Shown: piece by piece, positions 24,301 through 31,044 of the stretch | How the letters are laid out: each line of letters starts with the position of its first letter | How positions within the stretch are numbered: the stretch's first letter is position 1 | Made by a program: the position numbers and the translations under genes | NCBI GenBank assembly: GCA_021775835.1 | Contig: JAJFHC010000122.1 | Location: forward strand, 1 to 31,044 | DNA: 31,044 bases | Origin: Hyphomicrobiales bacterium | Lineage (GTDB): Bacteria > Pseudomonadota > Alphaproteobacteria > Rhizobiales > JAJFHC01 | Direction: 5' to 3' | Notes under the pieces: model-generated | The model's input: only the letters and a program-made list of their open reading frames with translations | What the model was told of the DNA's origin: nothing | Database searches by the model: none

Positions 24301-24852
24301 CTGGGCCTTTCTATCGTGCAGCGGATCATCAACATTCTCGGTCACAACATGGAATTACGCTCTTCCCCTGGCCAAGGTTCCCAGTTCTGCATCAGCCTGC
24401 CACTCTCGGATGTGGCCGCCCTGTCGGATGACACCCGGAAAACCGTCAGTTCAACGGCGGCCGATCTTTCCGGTCTCGTTGTGGTGTGCGTCGACAATGA
24501 AGCAAACATACTCGACGGCATGCGCACATTACTGACCGGCTGGGGCTGCAGCGTTCATACGGCACAGGACACGGCTTCGACCATGGCGTTGCTGAAGACA
24601 GTTGCGGTGCAACCCCACATCGTTCTCGCGGACTATCACCTCGACAACGAAAACGGGCTCGAACTGATTGCCGAGCTAAGGACGTCCCTCAACCGGGATC
24701 TGCCCGCTGCCCTGATTACTGCAGACCGCAGCCGCATCCTGAGAGAGGACGCCCGCAAGAAGGGCATCTTCGTTCTCAACAAACCTGTCAAGCCGGCCGC
24801 CCTGCGGTCACTCCTCGCCCAGAGCCGGTTGCAGCTTCAGGCCGCGCAATAG
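21325..24852 (+). CDS. SSS-transporter/PAS/hybrid histidine kinase-response regulator (CbrA/CrbS-like)
   Basis: The 1175-residue protein begins with about 520 residues of sodium:solute-symporter-like membrane domain (about 13 helices, from GWTVFLVALAYLGLLFAVAS). A PAS domain covers about 650-770 and a coiled coil about 770-812. The HisKA box RFLAAASHDILQPLNAARLY has phosphoacceptor His820, and a HATPase domain follows (NFVSNAIKYT; GMGIPHGKRELIF; GLGLGLSIVQRI). A C-terminal receiver has Asp1103 in LADYHLD and Lys in NKPVKP. Relatives CbrA and CrbS sense or transport amino acids or acetate and control carbon use. The partner regulator is not adjacent, which is unusual but not rare for hybrid forms. 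The start has GGGACGGGA upstream. Confidence 0.92.
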   Translation: MLQGWTVFLVALAYLGLLFAVASYGDKLALKRTRGTGRPIIYALSLGVYCTSWTFFGSVGLSARTGLDFLPIYIGPILMIGLGWPLLRRIATLSKTHNITSIADFIAARYGKNQRLAALITVIAVIGTLPYISLQLKAVSSSLSTLLANAGAFSVAAEGTPVFGDLALYVALSMAAFSILFGTRHIDATEHQAGLMLAVAAESVVKLLAFLCVGLFVTFYMFDGFADLARQAAAAPEITKLFSHGIEIDRWVTMTLLAFVGVILLPRQFHVAIVENDSTGDIKKAAWLFPLYLIAINLFVVPIAVAGLLTFPDGSVNGDTFVLALPLAAGQDLVTLVAFVGGLSAATAMVIVASVALSIMVCNDLVMPMILRNRTTGLGSKEDMGKVLLNIRRTAILAILVLGYVCYRLISDSLALASIGLISFAAIAQFAPALFGGLIWKRATAKGAIAGVSAGFAIWAYALLFPAFADASWFPQSLLEHGPFGITLLKPQAILGLETNALTNGVFWSIFLNLAAYVVVSLVTVPQPIERVQANAFVNEDLPSATQGFRLWRTAIRVADLKATVARYLGEQRTERSFAEFAVSRDVDLHPDMEADVRLLRFSEHLLASAVGAASSRLVLALLMERHSIHARGAMKLLDDASAAIQYNRDLLQSALDQVRQGIAVFDKDLCLICWNRQFRVLLGLPTDLGRVGVPLNEVLRYGATNGEFGAGPADELVLERIDRLVVRMEPYSESMHNTGSVLEVRSNTMPDGGVVVTFTDITERVEAAEALKRANETLERRVQERTAELLNLNRELALAKATAEEANIGKTRFLAAASHDILQPLNAARLYTTSLVEHGDGGEDGQLIHNVDASLEAVEEILNALLDISRLDAGALKPEFSTFAVDDLFKVLEVEFGPLAEEKGLDLRFVRCGRSVKSDRRLIRRVLQNFVSNAIKYTKEGKVLIGCRLKGDEVRIEVHDSGMGIPHGKRELIFQEFERLEDATRAAQGLGLGLSIVQRIINILGHNMELRSSPGQGSQFCISLPLSDVAALSDDTRKTVSSTAADLSGLVVVCVDNEANILDGMRTLLTGWGCSVHTAQDTASTMALLKTVAVQPHIVLADYHLDNENGLELIAELRTSLNRDLPAALITADRSRILREDARKKGIFVLNKPVKPAALRSLLAQSRLQLQAAQ

Positions 24853-24916
24853 AAGCAATCCGAATCTGAACACATCCGGCGAAAACCTACACTGCAACCG
24901 CGATACTCAACTGACC

Positions 24917-25840
24917 TTAAAGCGGATCGGCCGCAAACTGGTCGGCAAGGTAATCGACAAAGACGCGGACCTTGGGGGATAGATTCCGGCGGCTTGAAAA
25001 AACCGCAAGGACATTGGCCTCTTCAGCACAGTGGTCGTCGAGCAATTGAACCAGCCTTCCGGCATTGATGTCAGGGACCACAAGATAAGCCGACAGTCGC
25101 GCTATGCCCAGGCCGGCGAGCGCAGCGTGATACACGGCGTCCGCACTGCTGGCTTCGAAGTTTCCCATCGCATGAACGACCGACTTGCGGCCATTGCAGG
25201 CAAAGTGCCAGTCGTTCCAAAGTTCAACTGTTGAAACACGCAGGCAATTGTGTCCGGCCAGATCGTCGGGCGTACGCGGAACGCCGTGCTTGGCGAGGTA
25301 TTCCGGTGAGGCACACAGCAAGCGCTGGTTGTTGGCCAGTTTTCGGGTCACCACAGACGTGTCTTCAATCTGCTCCGAAAACCGGATTGCGACGTCGTGA
25401 TCGGTCACCGTAAGGTCGATGGGCCTATCGGTTAGGTCCAGGACCACCTGCAAATCGTCATGAAGAGAGAGGAACGCCGGCAGCCGTGGCAGCAACTGAG
25501 CCTTGCCGAACGCAACGGTGGTTGCCACACGCAACGTGCCTTGTGGGCGACGGCTCATGGAAACCGCATGGGCTTCCGCCTCGCTCACGTCGACCGCAAT
25601 TTCCGCACAACGTTGATAGAACGAACGTCCTTCCTCGGTAACCGAGATGTTCCGGGTTGAACGGTTCAGGAGTCTTATTCCCAACCGGTCCTCAAGATGA
25701 CCGATTTGCTTGCTCACTGCCGATGGCGAAAGTCCAATGGACCGGGCCGTGGATGAAAAACTGCCGTGATCCACGACCTTGGCGAACAGGATCATCTGCT
25801 GGGAAATGTCCATCTGGTCATCGTCTCCGTCTGTTCCCAT
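24917..25840 (-). CDS. LysR-family transcriptional regulator
   Basis: The protein has about 300 residues. Its N-terminal winged helix is MILFAKVVDHGSFSSTARSIGLSPSAVSKQIGHLEDRLGIRLLNRSTR, given here only as its range, about residues 16-63. The TEEGRSFYQRC linker helix follows, then the periplasmic-binding-type effector domain from GTLRVATTVAFG on. It belongs to the large DhcR/AaeR-like cluster with the C-terminal AVFSSRRNLSPKVRVFVDYL signature. Starts at 25840 or 25813 (MDISQQ) are possible. It converges on the hybrid kinase and is divergent from the small gene at 25963, the usual geometry for LysR control of the neighbour. The effector is unknown. Confidence 0.92.
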   Translation of the reverse strand: MGTDGDDDQMDISQQMILFAKVVDHGSFSSTARSIGLSPSAVSKQIGHLEDRLGIRLLNRSTRNISVTEEGRSFYQRCAEIAVDVSEAEAHAVSMSRRPQGTLRVATTVAFGKAQLLPRLPAFLSLHDDLQVVLDLTDRPIDLTVTDHDVAIRFSEQIEDTSVVTRKLANNQRLLCASPEYLAKHGVPRTPDDLAGHNCLRVSTVELWNDWHFACNGRKSVVHAMGNFEASSADAVYHAALAGLGIARLSAYLVVPDINAGRLVQLLDDHCAEEANVLAVFSSRRNLSPKVRVFVDYLADQFAADPL

Positions 25841-25894
25841 AGCGCAAAAGGGCTTTGACCCAGATCCCTATTATCGCCCGGTGAAGGACCTCCC

Positions 25895-25921
25895 ATATTG
25901 CATTGCAGCATATTTGTTGCA
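25895..25921. promoter_or_regulatory. Candidate operator in the LysR/small-gene divergent region
   Basis: ATATTGCATTGCA (25895-25907) is followed by a second TTGCA at 25917-25921. The 13-mer is the exact reverse complement of TGCAATGCAATAT at 7057-7069, in the inverted repeat near the SulP start. It lies about 55 bases before the LysR start and 40-70 bases before the small gene, in the right place for LysR or another regulator. Confidence 0.4.
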
Positions 25922-25940
25922 GCGAAGCAATCCGCTTCGC
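25922..25940. promoter_or_regulatory. Hairpin in the leader of the small gene
   Basis: GCGAAGC (25922-25928) and GCTTCGC (25934-25940) form a perfect 7-bp stem with a 5-base loop, 22 bases before the ATG at 25963 and just upstream of its AGGAG. It may be an operator palindrome or a leader structure; it has no T run. Confidence 0.4.
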
Positions 25941-25962
25941 ACATGCGAAAGGAGACTTAGCA

Positions 25963-26193
25963 ATGACAGTCCCAATTCAAGAGCTTGATCCCGCCGAGAT
26001 CACCATCACAGACATCGACCGGGCTGTGCTTGAGGCGCGAAGGCTTCGCAACCTTGCTCTGAGCGACATGATGGGCCGGCTGAGGCGGTGGACTGGCGAG
26101 AGTCCCGGTCACTTCGGGCGACGTTTGCGAATTGCCAATACGGACGCCGGACCTTCGAATTTGGCGCTTTTCAAAGAGCCATCAAAGCACTGA
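25963..26193 (+). CDS. Small basic hypothetical protein
   Basis: The 76-residue protein has an acidic start (PIQELDPAEITITDID) followed by a basic helical middle (EARRLRNLALSDMMGRLRRW) and a polar tail. The EARRLR...R helix resembles the small stress-related proteins of Alphaproteobacteria that lie near DUF1127 genes, but I cannot assign it firmly. AGGAG 9 bases before ATG 25963 supports coding. It is followed after about 45-60 bases by a GNAT gene in the same direction, and faces a LysR gene that may control it. Confidence 0.6.
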   Translation: MTVPIQELDPAEITITDIDRAVLEARRLRNLALSDMMGRLRRWTGESPGHFGRRLRIANTDAGPSNLALFKEPSKH

Positions 26194-26252
26194 GACCGTT
26201 CTGCACAGCGTCAAAGGGAGGTGATCAGCACCCACACATGGAGACTTTTTCA

Positions 26253-26810
26253 ATGAAACCCCATCTTGCTTCAATACCACGCCCGGCATATCGCAGGCTC
26301 CTGCCGATGGAGAGGCATCTGTTTCACCTTCATCTTCTGAGGCTGGGAAACACCAGCCGTTTCATGCGCTTCGGCAACACAGTTGGCGACTCGTTCATTG
26401 GCGAATACTGCAATACGGCGCACAGCCTGAACACGGTGATCTACGGAGCGTTCGTTGCCGGTGAGATCCGTGCCTGTGTCGAGCTTCGCCTGATTTTCGA
26501 CACCCTGCCACTGACCGCAGAACTCGCATTCAGCGTTGAGGACGAGTGGCAGAATGGAGGTATTGGCACAGCGCTCATGGAGATTGCCATGGAGGCCGCA
26601 AGAAGGCGGCATATCACACGGCTCTACCTGATCAGCCTGGCCGGAAATCGTCGCGTGCAAAGTATCGCCCGGAAATTTCAGGCGACTCGCGCTACGGAAG
26701 CGGAGGAATTCGGCAAAGGTCTTCACAATCGCGTGCCGGACGCGCGCCCAACCCCCGGCAATGTTACTCACACGACCACCGAATTCGTCACGTATACCCT
26801 GACACCATGA
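26253..26810 (+). CDS. GNAT-family N-acetyltransferase
   Basis: The 185-residue protein has ELAFSVEDEWQNGGIGTALM, in which QNGGIGTA is the acetyl-CoA pyrophosphate loop of motif A. The helix EIAMEAARRRHI and strand LYLISLAGNRRVQSIARKF, the motif B region, follow. It is an acetyltransferase of unknown substrate. ATG 26253 has GGAG 9 bases upstream; ATG 26238 (five residues longer) is possible, because a perfect anti-Shine-Dalgarno complement GGAGGTGATC stands at 26217-26226. It is downstream of the small basic protein gene and probably in one transcript. Its stop overlaps an ATG (ATGA) whose 50-codon frame is not convincing. Confidence 0.82.
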   Translation: MKPHLASIPRPAYRRLLPMERHLFHLHLLRLGNTSRFMRFGNTVGDSFIGEYCNTAHSLNTVIYGAFVAGEIRACVELRLIFDTLPLTAELAFSVEDEWQNGGIGTALMEIAMEAARRRHITRLYLISLAGNRRVQSIARKFQATRATEAEEFGKGLHNRVPDARPTPGNVTHTTTEFVTYTLTP

Positions 26811-26928
26811 TCGTATTCGTTGTTCCTTACGGGCGTACTGACGATCAAAAAACCGGCCGGATCAGCGCCAACGAAACGTCGATCGGGTTTCAAGACGTCC
26901 AGTTGTTTCTCCCGGAGTTCGTCCTGAT

Positions 26929-29055
26929 CTACGCGGCTCGCACCGATGACAGGAACTGATCGATCTCACCTCTCAGACCTGACATCTGATCTCTAAGGGA
27001 ATTTGTCGATTTCTCCACATGTTCGCTGGCCTGTTTCGCCTCCTGGGCGGCTTCCGCCACGGTGTTGGTGTGCCGGCTTGCATCAATGGAACTTCCCGAT
27101 GCTTGCTCGGTATGCAGACCGATCTCTTCCATAATGCCGCTCTGCTCGTTGATTGCTGACGATATCGCCGACGATATTTCCCGAAAGTGCTCTATGACCT
27201 CGCCCATTCCGTTGATCGCCTGAGCCGTATCGCCGGTTGCCCCGTGAATGCTGGAGACCATGTCCGCGATCTCCTCCGTCGCCGTGGCGGTCTGACCTGC
27301 GAGGCTTTTGACTTCACTGGCAACGACGGCAAACCCCCTGCCGGCCTCACCGGCCCGCGCTGCTTCGATTGTTGCATTCAGAGCGAGGAGATTTGTCTGG
27401 TTGGTAATGCTGGAGATGAGACCGACGACCTGGTCGATTTTTTCCACGGTATGGACGAGTTGTTCGACTTGTCGTTGGCCGGATTCGGATTTGGCAGTGG
27501 CTTCCGAGGCGATTTTCTCGGAATTGTGCACTTGTATGTTGATGTTCTCGATTGTCGTTGAAAGGCGTTGTGACGAGCCGGAAGCTTCCTGTACTTCGGA
27601 GGCCACGTTTTCCACAACTCTGACCGCAGCTTCGTTGCTCAACCGGGTTGTGTCTGCGGTTTCACCCATTACCCGGGCCGTCGCTTCCAGTTCGGTGAGA
27701 CTTTGAGAAACTGTTTCGAGCATGGCATTCATGCGGAGTTCGAACGCCTCGATCTGAGACTGCACCCCGGAGGACCGTTGCAGCCTTTCCTCCTGATCGG
27801 CGATTCTGCCGGCCGCGAGCGCGCGTCGTTCTTGCATGTTAGTCTTGAAGAAACTGATCGACTCGGCGAGGTCGCCGATTTCGTCACGGGCGTTGCTCGT
27901 GAATTCAACATCCAGGTCGCCCTGTGCCAGGGAGCGCAATGCCGTGACGGCGCGGCGCAACGGCTGAGCGATCACCCTCGTCATCAACCAAGTCAATCCA
28001 GCGGCCAGAAGCAAACTCGCGCCGAGTATCAACATGGTAAGTGTTTGACGCTCCGACACTGTCGCTTCGGCCTGCAAGCGTGCCTCAAAACCGTCTGCTG
28101 TGACCTGTTCAACGAGACCTTCGATACCTGCGATGATTCCCGGAAGCATCTGTACCGCCTTCACACTCTCGGCGTCCTCTCCTTCCAACAAGGCCTCATT
28201 CGCCTTGATCCAGGCGTTTGTGTCGGTTATCAGCGCTGTCGCGAGTTCAACCCCCTTTGGGCTCACGGATCGTTCCTGGACAACTTCCAGGTTCTCAACC
28301 ACGGATTCCATCTTTTCCGTGAGTTGTTCGCCAAGCTCTTCAAAATCGATGTTTGCTGCCTGTTGTACATTTGGTTCCGCTGTTTCGACCGGCTCAGGTG
28401 TGACGGTCTTGGCGATACCTTACTCCGCAGCCGTTTCTACGGCCCCGGCGCCCGTCGATGCATCGACAGGTTCGGTCGATGGCTCGGCTTGCGCCATAAC
28501 CATGCTGTTCAGATTTGCGATTGCCACCAGACGGCGCCGTTCGGTGGGTTCAGCCTTGGCGCGCGCCAGTTGAACCAGGCGGCCCCGTTCGGTGAGACCG
28601 CGAGACGAAACAGATGTCCGTGTTGAGGCTTCTCCACTTTGTGACCGCGCAATTGCAACCAGCCTTTGTCTTTCAGTGGAAGTCCCCGTGGTTCCAGCAA
28701 GCTCCAGCAGACGGTGTCGCTCGCTCACAATCACCGGAGATCCGGCACTCAAATCGGACCTATCTGATACCGAACCCGTCACAATTGGATCTGCTGACAT
28801 CACGCCTTGTTGCGTGTCGGTAACGTCAACGTACAAATCCGTGCCAACGAGACCGGACTGGGTCAACAAGGCTCTTGCGCGTTCCATGTCGAGAGCTGCC
28901 GCGCGAGCAAAATTGACCGACATCAAGCCTTTGTCGTAGATCTCGAAGGCAATGTTGCCCATATGGGTGACCGACCATACGGTGTAAGCCCCCAGCGACA
29001 TCGTGATCACGATGAGGGAAAAAAAGGCACCCAAAAGCTTTTTTGATATCGACAT
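26929..29055 (-). pseudogene. Methyl-accepting chemotaxis protein, split by one in-frame TAA
   Basis: The reading frame is continuous from ATG 29055 (GGAG 7 bases upstream) to the stop at 26929, except for a TAA at 28422-28420, after codon 211 of 708. Part one has TM1 (LLGAFFSLIVITMSLGAYTV), the first periplasmic helix (NFARAAALDMERARALL) and a polar insert with four RLV-type repeats (about residues 111-180). Part two resumes in the same frame 36 codons before an ATG at 28311. It has the remaining periplasmic helices, TM2, HAMP ([20 protein letters not shown]) and the signalling hairpin ([20 protein letters not shown]). Without readthrough the products are a sensor stub and a receptor lacking TM1. 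An assembly error is an alternative. Confidence 0.85.
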
Positions 29056-29087
29056 AGAGATGCTCCGGCAATCAAACGGAAAGTTGT

Positions 29088-29423
29088 TTATTCGACTTTG
29101 ACGGTCAGCTTCATTTTCGGGTGGATACCGCAACGAACCTTGAATTTGCCCTGTTTGTCGAACAGCACATCGATCTTCTCTCCAGGTTGCTGGAGTCCGC
29201 TGTTGTATTTCAATTTCCTGATCGTGAGGTTGTGCTTGATCGGATCGGAATTCGTGAACGAAATAGTATCGCCGACCGTTATCTTCAGCTTTTTCGCCGA
29301 GAACTTTTTGTCGATTGCGTCAACCGTGTGTTGGGTGGCAGCAATGCCGGCGCCGACACCGGCAAGGCCCAACAGGCCAGCCGCGCAACAGGCCACAATT
29401 ATCCGTTTGCTTGCAATAAACAT
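29088..29423 (-). CDS. Periplasmic cupredoxin (plastocyanin-like blue copper protein)
   Basis: The 111-residue protein has a signal peptide (IIVACCAAGLLGLAGVGAGIAA). The single cupredoxin domain has all type 1 copper ligands: His64 in PIKHNL, and Cys98, His101 and Met104 in CGIHPKM. The GDTISFTNSDPIKHN and GKFKVRCGIHPKMKLTVKVE blocks match the plastocyanin/amicyanin class. It carries one electron in the periplasm, very likely to the di-heme peroxidase encoded 34 bases upstream in the same direction. AGGAG lies 7 bases before ATG 29423. The chemoreceptor gene follows 32 bases downstream. Confidence 0.88.
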   Translation of the reverse strand: MFIASKRIIVACCAAGLLGLAGVGAGIAATQHTVDAIDKKFSAKKLKITVGDTISFTNSDPIKHNLTIRKLKYNSGLQQPGEKIDVLFDKQGKFKVRCGIHPKMKLTVKVE

Positions 29424-29457
29424 TGTAATCTCCTGAGTTAGAGGTCTTGAGTGAAAG

Positions 29458-30510
29458 TCAGTTTGGCAGAACGGGAATATCCATCGGATCGTCCACGCTG
29501 CTCAGGTTACCGAGGAACGCAATGAGGTCGGACTTCTCCACTTCGGTCAGACCGAGAGGCTTCATTTCGTCTGACAGGCTCGCGCGTTTCATAAAGCCAC
29601 TGTCGTAGTGATCGACGACCTGACGCAATGACGCCAGGGATCCATCGTGCATGTAGGGCGCGCGTTCGACGATGTTTCGTAGTCCCGGCGTCTTGAATGC
29701 ATGTTTGAGAAGATCGCCGCCGAGAACGGCGTTTCGTCCAAGATCTTCAGATTTCAGGCCAATATCGTGGAAGCTGTCGTCCGTGAAATTCCATCCCGAA
29801 TGGCAAGCTGAGCAACGCGCCTTGGTGTTGAACAATACGAAGCCGCGCTTAACACTGTCATTCACCGCGTTCTTATCGCCGCGCACCCAGCGGTCGAACG
29901 GTGACAGGTTGGACACGATCGTTCGCTCGAAGGTCGCGATGGCGTTGCCGATATTCTCTTCCGTTATTCCCTCGCCTGGAAAGGCTACGGAGAATGCCGT
30001 GCGATACCCCGCAATGCCGCCCAGTTCTTCGACAAGTTCGTCAAGCGGTTGCGCCATCTCGGCGGACGCGGCAATCGGACCCAGTGCCTGCTCTTCCAGA
30101 CTGTCGGCACGTCCGTCCCAGAAGAATACCTCGCTCCACGCCAGGTTCAGGATGGTCGGTGTGTGACGGCCGAGACGGCCCATCTTGTTGCCGGAGCCAA
30201 GCGGCTGGGCATCTTCCCAGGCAAAACTGGGGTTATGACAGGACGCGCAGGAAATCAGGTTGGATGAGGAAAGGCGCGGATCGAAAAACAGCATTCGACC
30301 GAGTTCAGCCTTTGGTTCGCTGTAGGGATTTTCTTCCGGAAACGGAATCTCCGAAGGTCTTTGATACTTGGCGATGAATTCATGAAGCTGAGCAGCTTCC
30401 AATGACGGATTGGTCTGTACACCCGAATTGGCGAACGACGATGATATGGCACCCGCAAACGCAAGCGCCATGGTTACGGCACAGGCCGCGCCCTTGTAAA
30501 AGCAGTTCAT
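29458..30510 (-). CDS. Di-heme cytochrome c peroxidase / MauG-family protein
   Basis: The 350-residue protein has a signal peptide (AACAVTMALAFAGAISSSFA) and two c-type heme sites, CASCH at 88-92 and CSACH at 233-237. The order LGRMLFFDPRLSSSNLISCASCHNP, RHTPTILNLAWSEVFFWDGRADSLEEQ, FERTIVS, FKTPGLRNIVERAPYMHDGSLASLRQVVDHYD is that of bacterial cytochrome c peroxidases and MauG-like enzymes. It reduces H2O2 in the periplasm using electrons from a small donor, or oxidises a partner protein if MauG-like; the neighbour cupredoxin fits a donor. It is the first gene of a three-gene minus-strand run. Confidence 0.93.
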   Translation of the reverse strand: MNCFYKGAACAVTMALAFAGAISSSFANSGVQTNPSLEAAQLHEFIAKYQRPSEIPFPEENPYSEPKAELGRMLFFDPRLSSSNLISCASCHNPSFAWEDAQPLGSGNKMGRLGRHTPTILNLAWSEVFFWDGRADSLEEQALGPIAASAEMAQPLDELVEELGGIAGYRTAFSVAFPGEGITEENIGNAIATFERTIVSNLSPFDRWVRGDKNAVNDSVKRGFVLFNTKARCSACHSGWNFTDDSFHDIGLKSEDLGRNAVLGGDLLKHAFKTPGLRNIVERAPYMHDGSLASLRQVVDHYDSGFMKRASLSDEMKPLGLTEVEKSDLIAFLGNLSSVDDPMDIPVLPN

Positions 30511-30641
30511 TTCCCAGCCCCGCAGTTGTTAGATCCCCCGATCGATGCGGATTGTGAATCGAACAGATTAATGACTGTTTAAGGCGTGATCACAAATATG
30601 CAGAATCGGTTCCGGGAGCGGGAATGACGATCTGCCGGAAA

Positions 30642-30730
30642 GCCCCCAGCCCCCCGACAGTCATGTCTGATCCAACTGATTTTTGCGCGCACCCAGAGAC
30701 CGATAGACGGGAGGCCCCCAGCCCCCCGAC
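30642..30730. repeat. Two direct copies of a 17-bp C/G-tract element
   Basis: GCCCCCAGCCCCCCGAC occurs at 30642-30658 and 30714-30730, 72 bases apart. On the minus strand each reads as GGGGGG then GGGGG. They lie between the peroxidase start and the TPR-protein stop, in a non-coding region of about 237 bases. They may be a dispersed genomic repeat, a G-rich structural element or a regulator site. Confidence 0.8.
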
Positions 30731-30747
30731 CGCAGGGATAACATGGC

Positions 30748-31044
30748 CTAAAACTGACACTTGTCCTTGGCGCATGTGGCGAAACTTTTCACCAGATCCT
30801 TGCTGCATTTACCGTTTATCGGTCCGGAATAACGGCCGACTGCTGAAAGCCTTTTCTGCCAGCTGCGTCTGATACCTGTGTCGGCCTGTTTGCAGGTTTC
30901 ACGCCATTGCCGCTTGGCATCCTCGACCCGGCCACTGTAATAGTAAACATCACCCAGGCTATGGCGTATTTCGGCGTTCCCCGGCAGATATTTCAGTGCG
31001 TTGCGCATGTCGGCTTCGGCTTTTTCATAGTGGCGCCGCCGCAG
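30748..31044 (-). CDS. TPR-repeat protein, C-terminal part (runs off the right edge)
   Basis: The frame is open from the right edge to a stop at 30748. It contains tetratricopeptide helices: HYEKAEADMRNALKYLPGNA ends one repeat and IRHSLGDVYYYSGRVEDAKRQW forms the next, with the canonical G-Y, A and P positions. The tail (GKCSKDLVKSFATCAKDKCQF) has three cysteines and no further repeat; with another at TCKQ it may be oxidised in the periplasm. The protein probably scaffolds other proteins; its function cannot be given from this fragment. Confidence 0.8.
   Translation of the reverse strand: MRRRHYEKAEADMRNALKYLPGNAEIRHSLGDVYYYSGRVEDAKRQWRETCKQADTGIRRSWQKRLSAVGRYSGPINGKCSKDLVKSFATCAKDKCQF

Noticed and set aside
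26217..26226. GGAGGTGATC as the end of a 16S rRNA gene
   Set aside because: It is the complement of the anti-Shine-Dalgarno, on the coding strand before a GNAT gene; no other 16S sequence is nearby.
26808..26959. A 50-codon frame starting at the ATGA after the GNAT gene
   Set aside because: It overlaps the end of the chemoreceptor gene on the other strand, has no family signature and depends only on the overlap start.

Overview
The window reads as chromosome from a fairly GC-rich alphaproteobacterium. This rests on the gene families (an alphaproteobacterial-style SSS/PAS hybrid kinase, a DUF6065 protein, an itaconyl-CoA-hydratase-like MaoC protein and an HBM/4HB-like chemoreceptor), on Shine-Dalgarno use and on frequent GTG starts. 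I cannot fix the order or genus. About 27 genes are supported, plus several regulatory sites. There is no rRNA gene, no intact tRNA gene and no CRISPR array.

Layout. (1) 1-1281 is a more AT-rich mobile-DNA margin. It holds the 5' end of an IS5-like transposase interrupting an HNH-endonuclease-like gene, a two-TM zinc-ribbon protein, and a 3' remnant of tRNA-Thr(GGT) that looks like an attachment site. Sequence to the right of 1281 is probably chromosomal backbone. (2) 1282-5837 holds a sulfotransferase, a GNAT enzyme, a two-gene hypothetical/PAS-like operon overlapping a convergent unknown gene, and an SDR oxidoreductase. (3) 5849-8735 is a divergent pair: a membrane-anchored WD40-like protein with a pentanucleotide tandem repeat at its 5' end, and a SulP anion transporter with an 11-bp inverted repeat near its start. 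(4) 9064-12715 holds an MFS transporter, a DAO-family FAD oxidoreductase, and a divergent marR/GST pair with clear promoters and palindromic operators. (5) 12827-14429 is an orphan glpD behind GlpR-like TTTCG boxes. (6) 14576-17950 is a likely catabolic run: a PLP-dependent D-cysteine desulfhydrase/cysteate lyase-like enzyme, a MaoC-type hydratase and an MmgE/PrpD protein. (7) 17969-20416 (minus) is an aminotransferase followed by a DUF6065 protein with an unusual N-terminal extension. (8) 20551-25840 holds mscL with its terminator, a large SSS-type sensor hybrid kinase and a LysR regulator. (9) 25895-26810 has a small basic protein and a GNAT enzyme. (10) 26929-30510 (minus) is a compact di-heme peroxidase, cupredoxin and chemoreceptor run; the chemoreceptor is split by one in-frame TAA. 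The right edge holds the C-terminus of a TPR protein.

No known defence or biosynthetic system is complete here. The most unusual items are the peroxidase-cupredoxin-chemoreceptor run with its interrupted, repeat-bearing receptor, the tRNA-Thr island scar, the repeat at the start of the WD40 gene, the 13-nt element shared by two promoter regions 19 kb apart, and the extended DUF6065 protein next to an aminotransferase. All functional statements are homology recall by eye; no database search was run.
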